Origin: CAVRTM01 sp963696105
GTDB taxonomy: Bacteria > Actinomycetota > Actinomycetes > Actinomycetales > Dermatophilaceae
Length of the DNA stretch: 64,000 nt
NCBI GenBank assembly: GCA_963696105.1
Contig: CAVOIP010000001.1
Coordinates: forward strand, 186,001 to 250,000
Reading direction: 5' to 3'
Shown: positions 26,808-35,352 of the stretch, one piece after another
Position numbering within the stretch: the first letter of the stretch is position 1
Layout: each line of letters opens with the position of its first letter
Program-made: the position numbers and the translations under genes
Notes under the pieces: model-generated
Told to the model about the DNA's origin: nothing
What the model saw: the letters and a program-made list of their open reading frames with translations, nothing else
Database searches by the model: none

Positions 26808-27797
26808 GTGAGCGGTCAGGCCCGCGGAGTGTGGCGGCGACGCCTGCGGCGTGTCGTGGCGGCCGTCGCGGCGCCGGTCGTGGCGGTCACTGTCGTGGCG
26901 GCTGCGTACGACGCGACCAGCGAGGGGACCGTGCCCGCTCCGCCGCTGGGCGCCCACGGCCACCGGGTGCGCACCGGGGACATCGAGTCGTCCTACCAGC
27001 AGTGGGGCCGTACCGGGCCGCCGATCGTGCTCGTCCACGGCTTTCTGGAGTCGGCCGCCGTGTGGGACCGGGTCGGTCCCGTGCTTGCCGGCGACGGCTA
27101 CCGGGTCTACGCCCTGGACGTCCGCGGGTTCGGGTACACCGAACGGCGCGGTCCGTACACCCTGGCGGGCGACACCGCCCAGCTGTCGGCCTTCCTCACG
27201 GCGCTGCACCTCGGCGCCGCCGGCGGCGATGCGGCGGTCCTGGTGGGGCACTCCAGCGGTGCGGCCATCGTCGGTGCGCTGGCACGGGCCCAGGCCGCCG
27301 ACGTGCGTGGCGTGGTCTTCCTCGACGGCGACGGCACGCCGTACGGCGTGGGGCCGGCCTGGGTGCATCGCCTGGTCGTGGATCCCTACGCGACCGCGGC
27401 CGTCCGTCTGCTGACCCGCCACCCCTGGGCGGCCGAGCGGGCCTACCGCGGCGCGTGCGGACCGGACTGTCCCCCCTTCGATGCGGCCACATGGCTCAGG
27501 CCGTTCCGCGTGCCGGGCGCCGAGCGCGCGCTCGAGGCGATCCTGCGCCAGCCGCTGATCGGGCTGACCTACACCCAGGAGCGGCAGATCCACGTCCCGT
27601 CGGCGGTGATCCATGGCAGCCAGGATCCCGAGATGGACACTGCGAGTGCGCGGTCCACCGCGGCCAGGTTGCACACCGACGTCGTCGTCGCCATCCCCGG
27701 CGCGGCGCACCTGCCGATGCTCTCCGCGCCGGGCACCGTTGCGGCCGAGGTCGACCGGTTCGTACGGCGATCCGCTCCGTCTCCGCGGACGCCGTGA
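26808..27797 (+). CDS. Membrane-anchored alpha/beta hydrolase
   Basis: 329 residues from the GTG at 26808. An N-terminal Arg-rich stretch and one hydrophobic helix (about 15-33) suggest a membrane anchor. The hydrolase fold shows the oxyanion block LVHGFLES, nucleophile elbow GHSSG with Ser149, an acid in GSQDPEMD and the catalytic His in GAAHLPM. The substrate is unknown; esterase or epoxide-hydrolase-like members share this pattern. It ends three bases before the convergent DUF347 gene. Confidence 0.88.
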   Translation: MSGQARGVWRRRLRRVVAAVAAPVVAVTVVAAAYDATSEGTVPAPPLGAHGHRVRTGDIESSYQQWGRTGPPIVLVHGFLESAAVWDRVGPVLAGDGYRVYALDVRGFGYTERRGPYTLAGDTAQLSAFLTALHLGAAGGDAAVLVGHSSGAAIVGALARAQAADVRGVVFLDGDGTPYGVGPAWVHRLVVDPYATAAVRLLTRHPWAAERAYRGACGPDCPPFDAATWLRPFRVPGAERALEAILRQPLIGLTYTQERQIHVPSAVIHGSQDPEMDTASARSTAARLHTDVVVAIPGAAHLPMLSAPGTVAAEVDRFVRRSAPSPRTP

Positions 27798-27800
27798 GTC

Positions 27801-28628
27801 TCAGACGTTGGCCGAGGCAGGTGGCGAGGGTTGCACCTCGTCCGCCGTGTCGGCAGTGCCGGCTCGCGTGATCGTCAGGTACCCGACGAGGACGACGATG
27901 GCGGCGACGAGCACGAGGGTGACGGGCCCCGTTCCGAGGTCAAGGCCACCGCGGCTCGACGGCACGCCCAGCCAGTCCGCGAACGATGCGCCGACGGGGC
28001 GGGTGAGGATGTAGGCGAACCAGAAGGCCGCCACGACGTTGAGCCCCAGGCGCCAGCGGGCCACCGCGGACGCCGCCATGACGACGGCGAACAGGACACC
28101 GGATGCGAGGTAGCCGAGCTTCATCGTCGACGCGGTCATGTCCCCGGCGGCCGTGCCGAGGGCGAACGTCGTGAGCACCGTTGCCCAGTAGAACAGCTCG
28201 CGCCTGCGGGTGCGGATGCTGTGAATGGACAAGGTGTGTTCGGTGGCATACCAAGCGGCGAACACGATGGCGAGGACGCACACGAAGAACAGCGTGCTGG
28301 CGGTGTACGGGACGCCGAGACCGATGTGCACCACATCAGCCGCCATGGTGCCGAAGACACTGACCATGGAGACCGTCACCCAGTAGATCCACGGCACGTA
28401 GCGGCGGGACCGGAACTGGACCGCCAGCGCCGCTGCCAGTGCGACTGCTGCAAGTCCGACGGCCAGGAAGGGGTCGGCGCGGTGCACCACGTAGTCGGAG
28501 GCGGTTTCGCCCATGCCGGTGGTGAGCACCTTGGTGACCCAGAAGAGGCCGGTGACGGCGGGAACCTTGCTCAGCAGCCCGGGAAGGGGCGTGCGAGGAC
28601 GGATGGGGCGCTGCTCTGCTGTCGACAC
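27801..28628 (-). CDS. DUF347/COG4705 four-repeat membrane protein, paralogue
   Basis: 275 residues from a GTG at 28628. It aligns along its whole length with the protein at 9465-10289, about half the positions being identical by eye. The same four repeats are visible: LFWVTKVL..GETASD, YWVTVSM..GTMAAD, YWATVLTTFALGTAAGD and FWFAYILTRPVGAS. Function unknown. Unlike the first copy it has no adjacent two-component genes. It lies divergent from an ABC exporter. Confidence 0.85.
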   Translation of the reverse strand: MSTAEQRPIRPRTPLPGLLSKVPAVTGLFWVTKVLTTGMGETASDYVVHRADPFLAVGLAAVALAAALAVQFRSRRYVPWIYWVTVSMVSVFGTMAADVVHIGLGVPYTASTLFFVCVLAIVFAAWYATEHTLSIHSIRTRRRELFYWATVLTTFALGTAAGDMTASTMKLGYLASGVLFAVVMAASAVARWRLGLNVVAAFWFAYILTRPVGASFADWLGVPSSRGGLDLGTGPVTLVLVAAIVVLVGYLTITRAGTADTADEVQPSPPASANV

Positions 28629-28680
28629 GGGGACGGACTATGGCATGCCGACCTGTCGACGGGGAGGCACATCCGCGCGC

Positions 28681-28713
28681 GCCGGGTTCAGGTTTCCCAC
28701 AGGAAAGCCCGGC
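28681..28713. promoter_or_regulatory. Compound inverted repeat in divergent promoter region
   Basis: An outer pair GCCGGG/CCCGGC (28681-28686 and 28708-28713) encloses an inner pair TTTCC/GGAAA around CACA. It lies between the leftward DUF347 gene and the rightward ABC genes. A GTTCAGG heptamer like those at 9424 overlaps its left side at 28685-28691. It could be an operator; the arms are interrupted. Confidence 0.35.
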
Positions 28714-28816
28714 ACCCTTCTCACGAGCGCGGGTGTGTCAGAGTGCCGCGGGGGGCCCGGCGTCTCTCGCGGCCCGGTGGACCCGCCACCAGCATCCTTC
28801 GGCGGAAGAGATCACC

Positions 28817-29764
28817 ATGATCGAGGCCATTGGTCTCACCAAGCGGTACGGCGCCAAGACTGCCGTGGACGACCTGACGTTCACCGTGCGACCCGGGGTG
28901 GTCACCGGGTTCCTCGGTCCCAACGGTGCCGGGAAGTCCACGACCATGCGGATGATCCTCGGTCTGGACGCTCCCACCGCCGGGACGGTCCGGGTGAACG
29001 GCAAGGCCTACCGCGAGCACGCAGCGCCGTTGCACGAGGTCGGTGCCCTCCTCGAGGCGCGGTCGGTGCACACCGGCCGCAGCGCGTTCAACCACCTGCT
29101 GGCCCTGGCGCAGACGGCTGGCATCCCCCGGCGCCGTGTCGATGACGTCGTCGAGCTGGTGGGCCTGGGTGAGGTGGCCCGCAAGCGGGCGGGCGGGTTC
29201 TCGCTCGGCATGGGGCAGCGGCTGGGCATCGCCTCGGCCCTGCTCGGTGACCCGCACACCCTCATCCTCGACGAGCCGGTCAACGGCCTCGACCCGGACG
29301 GCATCCGCTGGATCCGCAACCTGTTGAAGTCGCTGGCCGCCGAGGGCCGAGCGGTGTTCGTGTCATCGCACCTGATGAGCGAGATGGCCCAGACCGCAGA
29401 ACATCTCATCGTCGTCGGGCGAGGGCGGCTCATCGCCGACACCAGCGTCCAGGACTTCATCGCCGCATCGTCGGGCAACCGTGTCCGTGTCCGCACGACC
29501 GACCAGCACGGTCTGGCGGCGGTGCTGGTCGGCCCCGACGTGAGCGTCGAGGCGGTCGGCACGGACGGGCTGGACGTCACCGGCCTGACCACCGACCAGG
29601 TCGGGCTGGCCGCCGGCGCGGCAGGCATCACGCTGCTCGAGCTGTCGGCCCAGCAGACCTCCCTGGAGGAGGCCTTCATGGACCTGACCAAGGACGCCGT
29701 GGAGTACCACGGCACCTCCACCGCTGACACCAGCTCGTTCGAGACCACCGGAGCCGACCGATGA
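28817..29764 (+). CDS. ABC-2 type exporter ATP-binding protein
   Basis: 315 residues from the ATG at 28817, preceded by GGAAGAG. It carries Walker A GPNGAGKST, the Q-loop region EVGALLEARSVH, signature SLGMGQRLGIASAL, Walker B TLILDEPVNGLDPDG and the H-loop FVSSHLMSE. This is the BcrA/DrrA-like class, which drives export of drugs, peptides or lipids. A C-terminal extension of about 80 residues follows the ATPase core, as usual in the class. The stop overlaps the permease start by ATGA. Confidence 0.93.
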   Translation: MIEAIGLTKRYGAKTAVDDLTFTVRPGVVTGFLGPNGAGKSTTMRMILGLDAPTAGTVRVNGKAYREHAAPLHEVGALLEARSVHTGRSAFNHLLALAQTAGIPRRRVDDVVELVGLGEVARKRAGGFSLGMGQRLGIASALLGDPHTLILDEPVNGLDPDGIRWIRNLLKSLAAEGRAVFVSSHLMSEMAQTAEHLIVVGRGRLIADTSVQDFIAASSGNRVRVRTTDQHGLAAVLVGPDVSVEAVGTDGLDVTGLTTDQVGLAAGAAGITLLELSAQQTSLEEAFMDLTKDAVEYHGTSTADTSSFETTGADR

Positions 29765-30580
29765 CCACCGCCACGTCCGCGACGACCCGCCCCTCACCGA
29801 CGAACGTCACGCAGGCCCGCGTGGTGCTCTCCGAGTGGACCAAGCTCCGGTCCCTGCGGTCCACGGTGTTCTCACTGCTCGCAGCCGTCGTGTTCATCGT
29901 CGGGTTGTCAGTGCTGGTTCCGACGGTGACGGTGGCGTCACTGGCCGCCGCGGGACGCGGGCGAGGCGGCGGCGTTCGACCCGACCACCCGCAGCCTCAG
30001 CGGCATCTTCCTGGCCCAGCTGGCCATCGGCGTCCTCGGCGTCCTGCTGATCACCGGCGAGTACGCCACCGGGATGATCCGGGCGACCTTCGCGGCCGTG
30101 CCGGCGCGGTTGCCCGTCCTGTGGGCCAAGGCCATGGTGTTCGCGATGACGACCCTGGCGGTCACCGTCCCCTCGGTGGTCGTCGCGTTCCTGGTGGGCC
30201 AGTCGATCTTCAAGGCCAAGAACCTGCAGACGACCCTCGGCGGACCAGGGGTGTTGCGAGCGGTGCTCGGCGCGGCGCTGTACCTCACCGTCGTCGGCGT
30301 GCTGGGTCTCGGCCTGGGCGCCCTGCTCCGCAACACGGCGGCCGGGATCTCGGCACTGTTCGGGGTGCTGTTCGTCCTCCCGATCATCGTGCGGTTCCTG
30401 CCGTCCTCGTGGGCGGAGCCGATCGACAAGTACCTGCCGAACACGGTGGGGGAGGCCATCACCCACGTCCACCCCGACCCCTCGGCCCTGGGTCCGTGGA
30501 CGGGCTTCGGACTCTTCTGTGGCTACGCGGCGGTGGTCCTCGTCGCCGCTGCCGTCAACCTGCGCCGCCGCGACGCCTGA
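29761..30580 (+). pseudogene. Frame-disrupted ABC-2 exporter permease
   Basis: ATG at 29761 overlapping the ATPase stop, TGA at 30578-30580; 820 bases, one too many for a whole number of codons. The first part reads VVLSEWTKLRSLRSTVFSLL and a helix; after a break near 29955 the frame moves by one and continues ARDAGEAAAFDPTTRSLSG, ITGEYATGMIRATFAAVPA and five more helices to VNLRRRDA. A single extra base in the GCCGCCGCGGGA stretch explains everything. If repaired it is a standard 272-residue BcrB/ABC-2 permease. Confidence 0.85.
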
Positions 30581-30629
30581 GCCCCCACCTGGTAGGTGAC
30601 GGCGACGTCGGCGGAGTCGGTGTGCGGGG

Positions 30630-30665
30630 GCGCCGCCGGCGCGGTGAGCCCGATGCCGGCGGCGC
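30630..30665. terminator. Hairpin terminator between convergent genes
   Basis: Perfect 11-base arms GCGCCGCCGGC and GCCGGCGGCGC around a 14-base loop, between the ABC permease and the convergent PucR gene. Likely a shared terminator without a U tract. Confidence 0.55.
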
Positions 30666-30713
30666 GTCCGGGGCCCTTGCGTGTCGGTGCCGGGCGGCGC
30701 TCGTCCGTACCGG

Positions 30714-32126
30714 TCACGGGGACCGGAGGCTCGACGGGGCGCGCCGGTCCATCGCCCACAGCGCGATCGCCAGCGCCACCCGCTCGTCGAAGACCAGCGG
30801 GTTGCGGCCCGTCAGCTCGTGCACGCGCGAGAGGCGGTGCCGCACGGTGTTGACGTGCAGGTACTGCTCGCGCGCCGTGCGCTGCAGCGAGCCGTCGCAG
30901 CGCAGGAAGGCCCGCAGCGTCTGCACGTGGTGGGTCCCGACCCGGTGGTCGGAGGCGACCAGCGGTGCCATCAGCTGGTCGACGAACGGTTCGAGCCGCC
31001 CGGCCGGCTGCTGCTCGAGCAGACCCTCCAGCGTCGTCAGACCCCCGGGCCCCACCACCCCACCCTGCGCCAGCGCCAGCTCCAGGGCGGCACGGGCCTG
31101 GGAGACGCCCTGGGCCAGCTGGGCCTGCGGCACGGGGGTGCCGTAGCCGCACGGCAACGACAGCGTGGCCGCAGCGGGCTGCACCTCCGCCGAGGTGGCG
31201 GTGAGGACCAGCGTGACGCCGGGCGCCTCGCCGACCACGGCGGCCGGCAGCTGTGCCGCGAGGAGGGGAGCGGCGCCGCCCGGCCAGGCGGACACCACCA
31301 GCGACCCGGACTCCAGCCCGGAGTCCTGCAGCACGGGGGTCAGCGCCGTCGGGTCGAGCAGGCGCTCCTGAAGGAGCAGCAGCAGCTGTCCGATGCGCTC
31401 GCGCCGCAGGGCCGCCTCCACGTCGCGCTCGCGCAGGGCGACCTCGAGCACCCGCGTCAGCTGCTCCAGCGAGCGGGACGCGGCCGCTCGCGAGGCGCCG
31501 CACCACGTGAGCTCACCGTCGTCGAGCACCCGCGCGCGCAGCGCCTCGTCGCCGCAGCCGGCCATGTCGGGCGACACCTCTCCGGCGCCGGCGACCAGGC
31601 GGCCGCCCAGCGTCAGCTCGACCCGGCCGCCCAGGAGCTCAGCGGCGCCGTCCAGGAGCGTCGACACCGACGCGTGCGAGCGCAGCCCCGCCAGCAGGCG
31701 CAGGAGGAGCACCTCCGCATCCCGCGTCGCCGTGGTCCGGGAGTGGACCCGGCGTTCCGCGAGGTACTCGCTGATGGCACTGAACCGTGCGCCGAGCGGC
31801 GCGATGAGGAGAGGGACGCCGTGCTCGCGGCACGCCTCCACCAGGGCGGGGGGAACGACGTCGTGCACGTCCCCGACGCCGAAGCAGAGGCCGGCGGCGT
31901 GGGCCCGCGTCAGGGCTCGCACGAACGCCTCGCACCGTGGTGGGTCGGTGAGCGTGGTCCCCACGCTGCACACGAGCTCGCCCCCGCGCAGGTACGGCGA
32001 GGGGTCGGGCAGCTCGGTCGGCTGCGCCCACCGGACCGTCGCGCCGAGCCCGCGGTCCTTGCCGTCGACCGCGCTCAGCCGCAGGGAGGGCTCGTCCAGC
32101 AGGTCCTGCAAGGTGGTGCCGGCCAT
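30714..32126 (-). CDS. PucR-family transcriptional regulator
   Basis: 470 residues from the ATG at 32126, which has GGCGGAG upstream; an ATG at 32171 is an alternative. The N-terminal domain begins TTLQDLLDEPSLRL and contains SPYLRGGELVCSVG, typical of PucR purine-catabolism regulators. The C-terminal PucR helix-turn-helix reads LRAFLRCDGSLQRTAREQYL, then HVNTVRHRLSRVHELTGRNP. It is divergent from the permease-SDR-ureohydrolase operon and very likely controls it in response to the substrate. Members are activators or repressors of nitrogen-compound catabolism. Confidence 0.9.
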   Translation of the reverse strand: MAGTTLQDLLDEPSLRLSAVDGKDRGLGATVRWAQPTELPDPSPYLRGGELVCSVGTTLTDPPRCEAFVRALTRAHAAGLCFGVGDVHDVVPPALVEACREHGVPLLIAPLGARFSAISEYLAERRVHSRTTATRDAEVLLLRLLAGLRSHASVSTLLDGAAELLGGRVELTLGGRLVAGAGEVSPDMAGCGDEALRARVLDDGELTWCGASRAAASRSLEQLTRVLEVALRERDVEAALRRERIGQLLLLLQERLLDPTALTPVLQDSGLESGSLVVSAWPGGAAPLLAAQLPAAVVGEAPGVTLVLTATSAEVQPAAATLSLPCGYGTPVPQAQLAQGVSQARAALELALAQGGVVGPGGLTTLEGLLEQQPAGRLEPFVDQLMAPLVASDHRVGTHHVQTLRAFLRCDGSLQRTAREQYLHVNTVRHRLSRVHELTGRNPLVFDERVALAIALWAMDRRAPSSLRSP

Positions 32127-32296
32127 GTCTCCGCCTGTGGCGTCCCGGCGGTCCTCCGGGCGGTCCTCCATCCGCCGAGCGTAGCCCGGGACCACGCCGC
32201 GCCGAGCGGTGGCCTTGGAGGAACCCACCACCTCGACATGCGCAGACGGTGTCTCCGTAGCGTCTGCGAGCCTGAGTCTTGTGCCGTCGGTGCGCG

Positions 32297-32310
32297 CCCA
32301 CCATGGTGGG
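32297..32310. promoter_or_regulatory. Perfect 14-base palindrome, PucR operator candidate
   Basis: CCCACCATGGTGGG lies 30 bases before the permease start in the divergent promoter region. A half-site CCCACCA recurs at 32224-32230, closer to the regulator. Position and symmetry fit an operator for the divergent regulator; a chance GC-rich palindrome is not excluded. Confidence 0.5.
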
Positions 32311-32339
32311 TCCAACAACCCCAGGAGGATCGAGGATCC

Positions 32340-33821
32340 ATGACGCAGCCTGCTCCGGTCGTCCACGAGGGCCACGTACTCCGGCGTGAGTTCAGCCTGT
32401 GGTCCTCGTTCGCGTTCGCCTTCGCCTTCATCTCGCCGATCGTCGCGTTGTACGGCATCTTCGGCCTGGCGGTCACCGCCGCGGGTCCCAGCTTCTGGTG
32501 GGGGTTCCTGCTCGTCTTCGGCGGCCAGCTGCTGGTGGCCTGCACCTTCGCGATGCTGGTGTCCCGGTGGCCGCTGGAGGGGTCGATCTACCAGTGGTCA
32601 CGACGCCTGCTCGGCACCGCGTACGGCTGGTTCGCCGGCTGGGCCTACATGTGGACGCTGGTCATCGCCATGGCGACCGTGGCCCTGGGCGCGGCGGGGT
32701 TCGTCGCCAACGTGGCCGGGGTGGAGGCGCCGACGGGCACCCAGCGCGCCGTGATCGCCCTGGTCATCCTTCTGCTGGGCACGGCGGTCAACCTCGTGGG
32801 ACGGCAGGCGCTGAAGATCTTCATGACCGCCAGCATCATCGCCGAGGTCATCGGCTCCCTCGGGCTGGGCACCTGGTTGCTGTTGTTCCACCGGCGGAAC
32901 GACCTCAGCGTGCTCACCGAGGGGGGCACCGCGGGCAGCGGTCCGGGCTATCTCTCGCTGTCAGGCCCCTTCCTGCTGGCGGTCGCCTTCATCGGTTTCT
33001 CCTTCGTGGGGTTCGAGAGCGCCGGCGCGATCGCCGAGGAGGTCCACGAACCGCGCAAGAACCTGCCCAAGTCCGTCATCTTCTCCCTCACCTTCATCGC
33101 GATCGTCGTCATGTACTCCAGCCTCGCGATCATCCTCGCCATCCCCGACCTGGGCGCGGTGGCGAAGGGCAGCGTCGCCGACCCGGTCTACGAGACCCTC
33201 ACCACGGCGCTCGGCACGGGAGTCGCCAAGCCGGTCGAGCTGCTCTTCGTGATCGGCTTCCTGGCCAGCTTCCTGGCGCTGCAGACCTCCGCCTCCCGCG
33301 TCATCTGGTCCTACGCCCGTGACGGGGCGCTCCCCGGGTCGCGCGTCCTGTCGCGACTGAGCACCGGCGCCCGGCTGCCCACGGCCGCCATCCTGGTGAC
33401 CACCGCTATCGGGGCCGCGCTGTTCCTGCTCAGCAACGTCGCGACGAACGTCTACACGCTCATGGTGAACTTCACCACCGGTGGCTTCTACCTGGCCTTC
33501 CTGTTCCCCCTCGTGGGTGCCGTCGTCGTCCAGCTGAGAGGGAGGTGGCGGCCGGGGCCCTACACCCTCGGTCGGGCGGCACTGCCGATCTCCGTCCTCG
33601 CCACCATCTGGGCGGTGTTCGAGTTCCTCAACATCTCCTGGCCGCGGCACGTCTACCCCCAGCGCTTCCTCGACTGGTCGGTGTGGATCTTCATCGTGGC
33701 CCTCGGGGTGATCGGTGCCGCCGTCTTCGCGGCGGTCCGGACCGGCATCCTGGACGCCAGGGTCGTGGAGGACGAGGAGGCCGAGGACGAGCGGGCCGAC
33801 CTCGCGAGGGGATCGCGGTGA
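32340..33821 (+). CDS. APC-family amino acid/amine permease
   Basis: 493 residues from the ATG at 32340, behind AGGAGG and GAGG. Twelve or so helices; the first shows FAFISPIVALYGIF and the sixth FVGFESAGAIAEEVHEPRKNLP, the hallmark of the APC superfamily. Related bacterial members import amino acids, polyamines or GABA-like compounds. It is the first gene of a rightward operon (permease, two SDRs, ureohydrolase, deacetylase-like enzyme); its stop overlaps the first SDR start. Likely imports the compound that the operon degrades. Confidence 0.92.
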   Translation: MTQPAPVVHEGHVLRREFSLWSSFAFAFAFISPIVALYGIFGLAVTAAGPSFWWGFLLVFGGQLLVACTFAMLVSRWPLEGSIYQWSRRLLGTAYGWFAGWAYMWTLVIAMATVALGAAGFVANVAGVEAPTGTQRAVIALVILLLGTAVNLVGRQALKIFMTASIIAEVIGSLGLGTWLLLFHRRNDLSVLTEGGTAGSGPGYLSLSGPFLLAVAFIGFSFVGFESAGAIAEEVHEPRKNLPKSVIFSLTFIAIVVMYSSLAIILAIPDLGAVAKGSVADPVYETLTTALGTGVAKPVELLFVIGFLASFLALQTSASRVIWSYARDGALPGSRVLSRLSTGARLPTAAILVTTAIGAALFLLSNVATNVYTLMVNFTTGGFYLAFLFPLVGAVVVQLRGRWRPGPYTLGRAALPISVLATIWAVFEFLNISWPRHVYPQRFLDWSVWIFIVALGVIGAAVFAAVRTGILDARVVEDEEAEDERADLARGSR

Positions 33822-34528
33822 GCGCCTCCGGCGGCCGGCCTCAGGTGGCCGTGGTCACCGGCGGTGCGAGCGGCATCGGCAGGGCGGTGGTCGAGGAGCT
33901 GACCGGTAGGGGCTTGGCCGTGGCGTCACTCGACCTGCAGGTCGCGGCGGTGGGCGCGCACAGCGTGCGCGTCGACGTCACCGACACCACGGCGGTCGAG
34001 CGCGCGGTCCGTGAGGTCGAGGACCGCCTCGGCCCGGTGGGCGCCTGCGTCTCCGTCGCCGGGCACTACGAGATGCTGCCGGTCTCGGACATCAGCCTCG
34101 AGCGGTGGCACCGGATGATGCGGGTGCACGTGGGCGGCCTCGTCAACCTGGCCCGGGCGACGCTGCCCGGGATGCTGGAACGGCGCAGCGGGTCCGTGGT
34201 GGCGATCGCGAGCGAGCTGGCGGTCGGCGGCGGCGCCGAGGACGCGCACTACGCGGCCGCCAAGGGCGCGGTGCTCGGCGTGGTGCGCAGCCTCGCGGCG
34301 GAGGCCGCCCCGTGCGGCGTCCGGGTCAACGCCGTCGCGCCCGGGCCCACCGACACCCCGCTGATCGGGCCGGACTCGCCGTGGCGCGCCCCCGCCTACC
34401 TGGACACCCTGCCGCTGCGACGCCTCGGCACCCCCGAGGAGGTCGCCCTCTGCGTGGCCTTCCTCGTCGAGGAGGGGACCTTCTGCGTCGGAGAGGTGCT
34501 CAACCCCAACGCCGGAGCGGTGATCTAG
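33818..34528 (+). CDS. Short-chain dehydrogenase/reductase 1
   Basis: 236 residues from the GTG at 33818, which overlaps the permease stop (GTGA). Rossmann motif TGGASGIG at the N-terminus, catalytic Ser in VAIASELAV and the YAAAKG pair of Tyr and Lys, then NAVAPGPTDTPL. The usual NNAG is replaced by SVAGHYE. It would oxidise or reduce an alcohol/ketone with NAD(P). The substrate is unknown; context suggests a step after or before guanidine hydrolysis. Confidence 0.9.
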   Translation: MSASGGRPQVAVVTGGASGIGRAVVEELTGRGLAVASLDLQVAAVGAHSVRVDVTDTTAVERAVREVEDRLGPVGACVSVAGHYEMLPVSDISLERWHRMMRVHVGGLVNLARATLPGMLERRSGSVVAIASELAVGGGAEDAHYAAAKGAVLGVVRSLAAEAAPCGVRVNAVAPGPTDTPLIGPDSPWRAPAYLDTLPLRRLGTPEEVALCVAFLVEEGTFCVGEVLNPNAGAVI

Positions 34529-35308
34529 ATGTCTCAGCAGCACGGAAACGGAACCCTGTCGGGCCGCGTCGCACTGGTCACCGGTGCCGGCCAGGGGATG
34601 GGCGCCGCGCACGCCAGGCGGCTCGCCCGGGAGGGCGCGGTGCTGGCGGTCAACGACCGGCACGACTCCCCGGCCCTGCGCGCGCTCGCGGACGAGCTCG
34701 GCGGCGTCTGCGCCCCCGGCGACGTCAGCGACCCGGACCAGGTGCGGGCCCTGGTCGCAGGCGTCGCCCGACAGGTCGGCGACGTCGACGTGCTCGTGGC
34801 CAACCACGCCTACATGACCATGGCGCCCTTCCTCGAGCACGACCTCGACGACTGGTGGGCGGTGCTCGACACCAACCTCGGCGGCACCTTCCACCTGGTC
34901 CAGGCCGTCCTGCCCGGGATGCGCCGGCGCGGTGGGGGACGCATCGTGGTGGTGTCCAGCGAGTGGGGAGTGACCGGCTGGCCGGGCGCCACGGCGTACG
35001 CCGCGTCCAAGGCGGGCCTGATCTCCCTGACCAAGACCCTGGGCCGTGAGCTGGCCCCCGAGGGCATCATCGTCAACGCGCTGGCCCCCGGCGTGACGGA
35101 CACCCCGCAGCTCGAGGTGGACGCACGGGACGCCGGTGTGGAGCTCGGGGCCATCCACCAGCGCTACGCCGACGACATCCCGCTGGGGCGGATCGCGCGC
35201 GCCGAGGAGATGGCCGACGTGGTCGCGCTGCTCGCCGACTTCCGGCTGTCGGCGATGGTCGGCCAGGTGGTCCAGGCCAACGGCGGCAGCACGCGCAGCC
35301 GGGCCTGA
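34529..35308 (+). CDS. Short-chain dehydrogenase/reductase 2
   Basis: 259 residues; the ATG directly follows the stop of the previous gene. TGAGQGMG at residues 14-21 is the cofactor loop, with VVVSSEWGVTGW and YAASKAG supplying Ser, Tyr and Lys, and NALAPGVTDTPQ after them. The NNAG position reads VANHAYM. It resembles SDR1 only at family level, so the two likely act on different intermediates or form a redox pair. Part of the PucR-controlled operon. Confidence 0.9.
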   Translation: MSQQHGNGTLSGRVALVTGAGQGMGAAHARRLAREGAVLAVNDRHDSPALRALADELGGVCAPGDVSDPDQVRALVAGVARQVGDVDVLVANHAYMTMAPFLEHDLDDWWAVLDTNLGGTFHLVQAVLPGMRRRGGGRIVVVSSEWGVTGWPGATAYAASKAGLISLTKTLGRELAPEGIIVNALAPGVTDTPQLEVDARDAGVELGAIHQRYADDIPLGRIARAEEMADVVALLADFRLSAMVGQVVQANGGSTRSRA

Positions 35309-35352
35309 GCCGGCATCCGGATGGACATCGACACGAGGACAGGAGAGCGGCC

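Noticed and set aside
26418..27710. N-terminal extension of the propeller lipoprotein to 858 residues
   Set aside because: The extension runs antisense through the alpha/beta hydrolase; signal peptide, lipobox and ribosome site fit a start at 26417.
30681..33821. Very large rightward frame ending with the APC permease
   Set aside because: Only the part from 32340 is a protein-like sequence with a ribosome site; the upstream part is antisense to the PucR gene.
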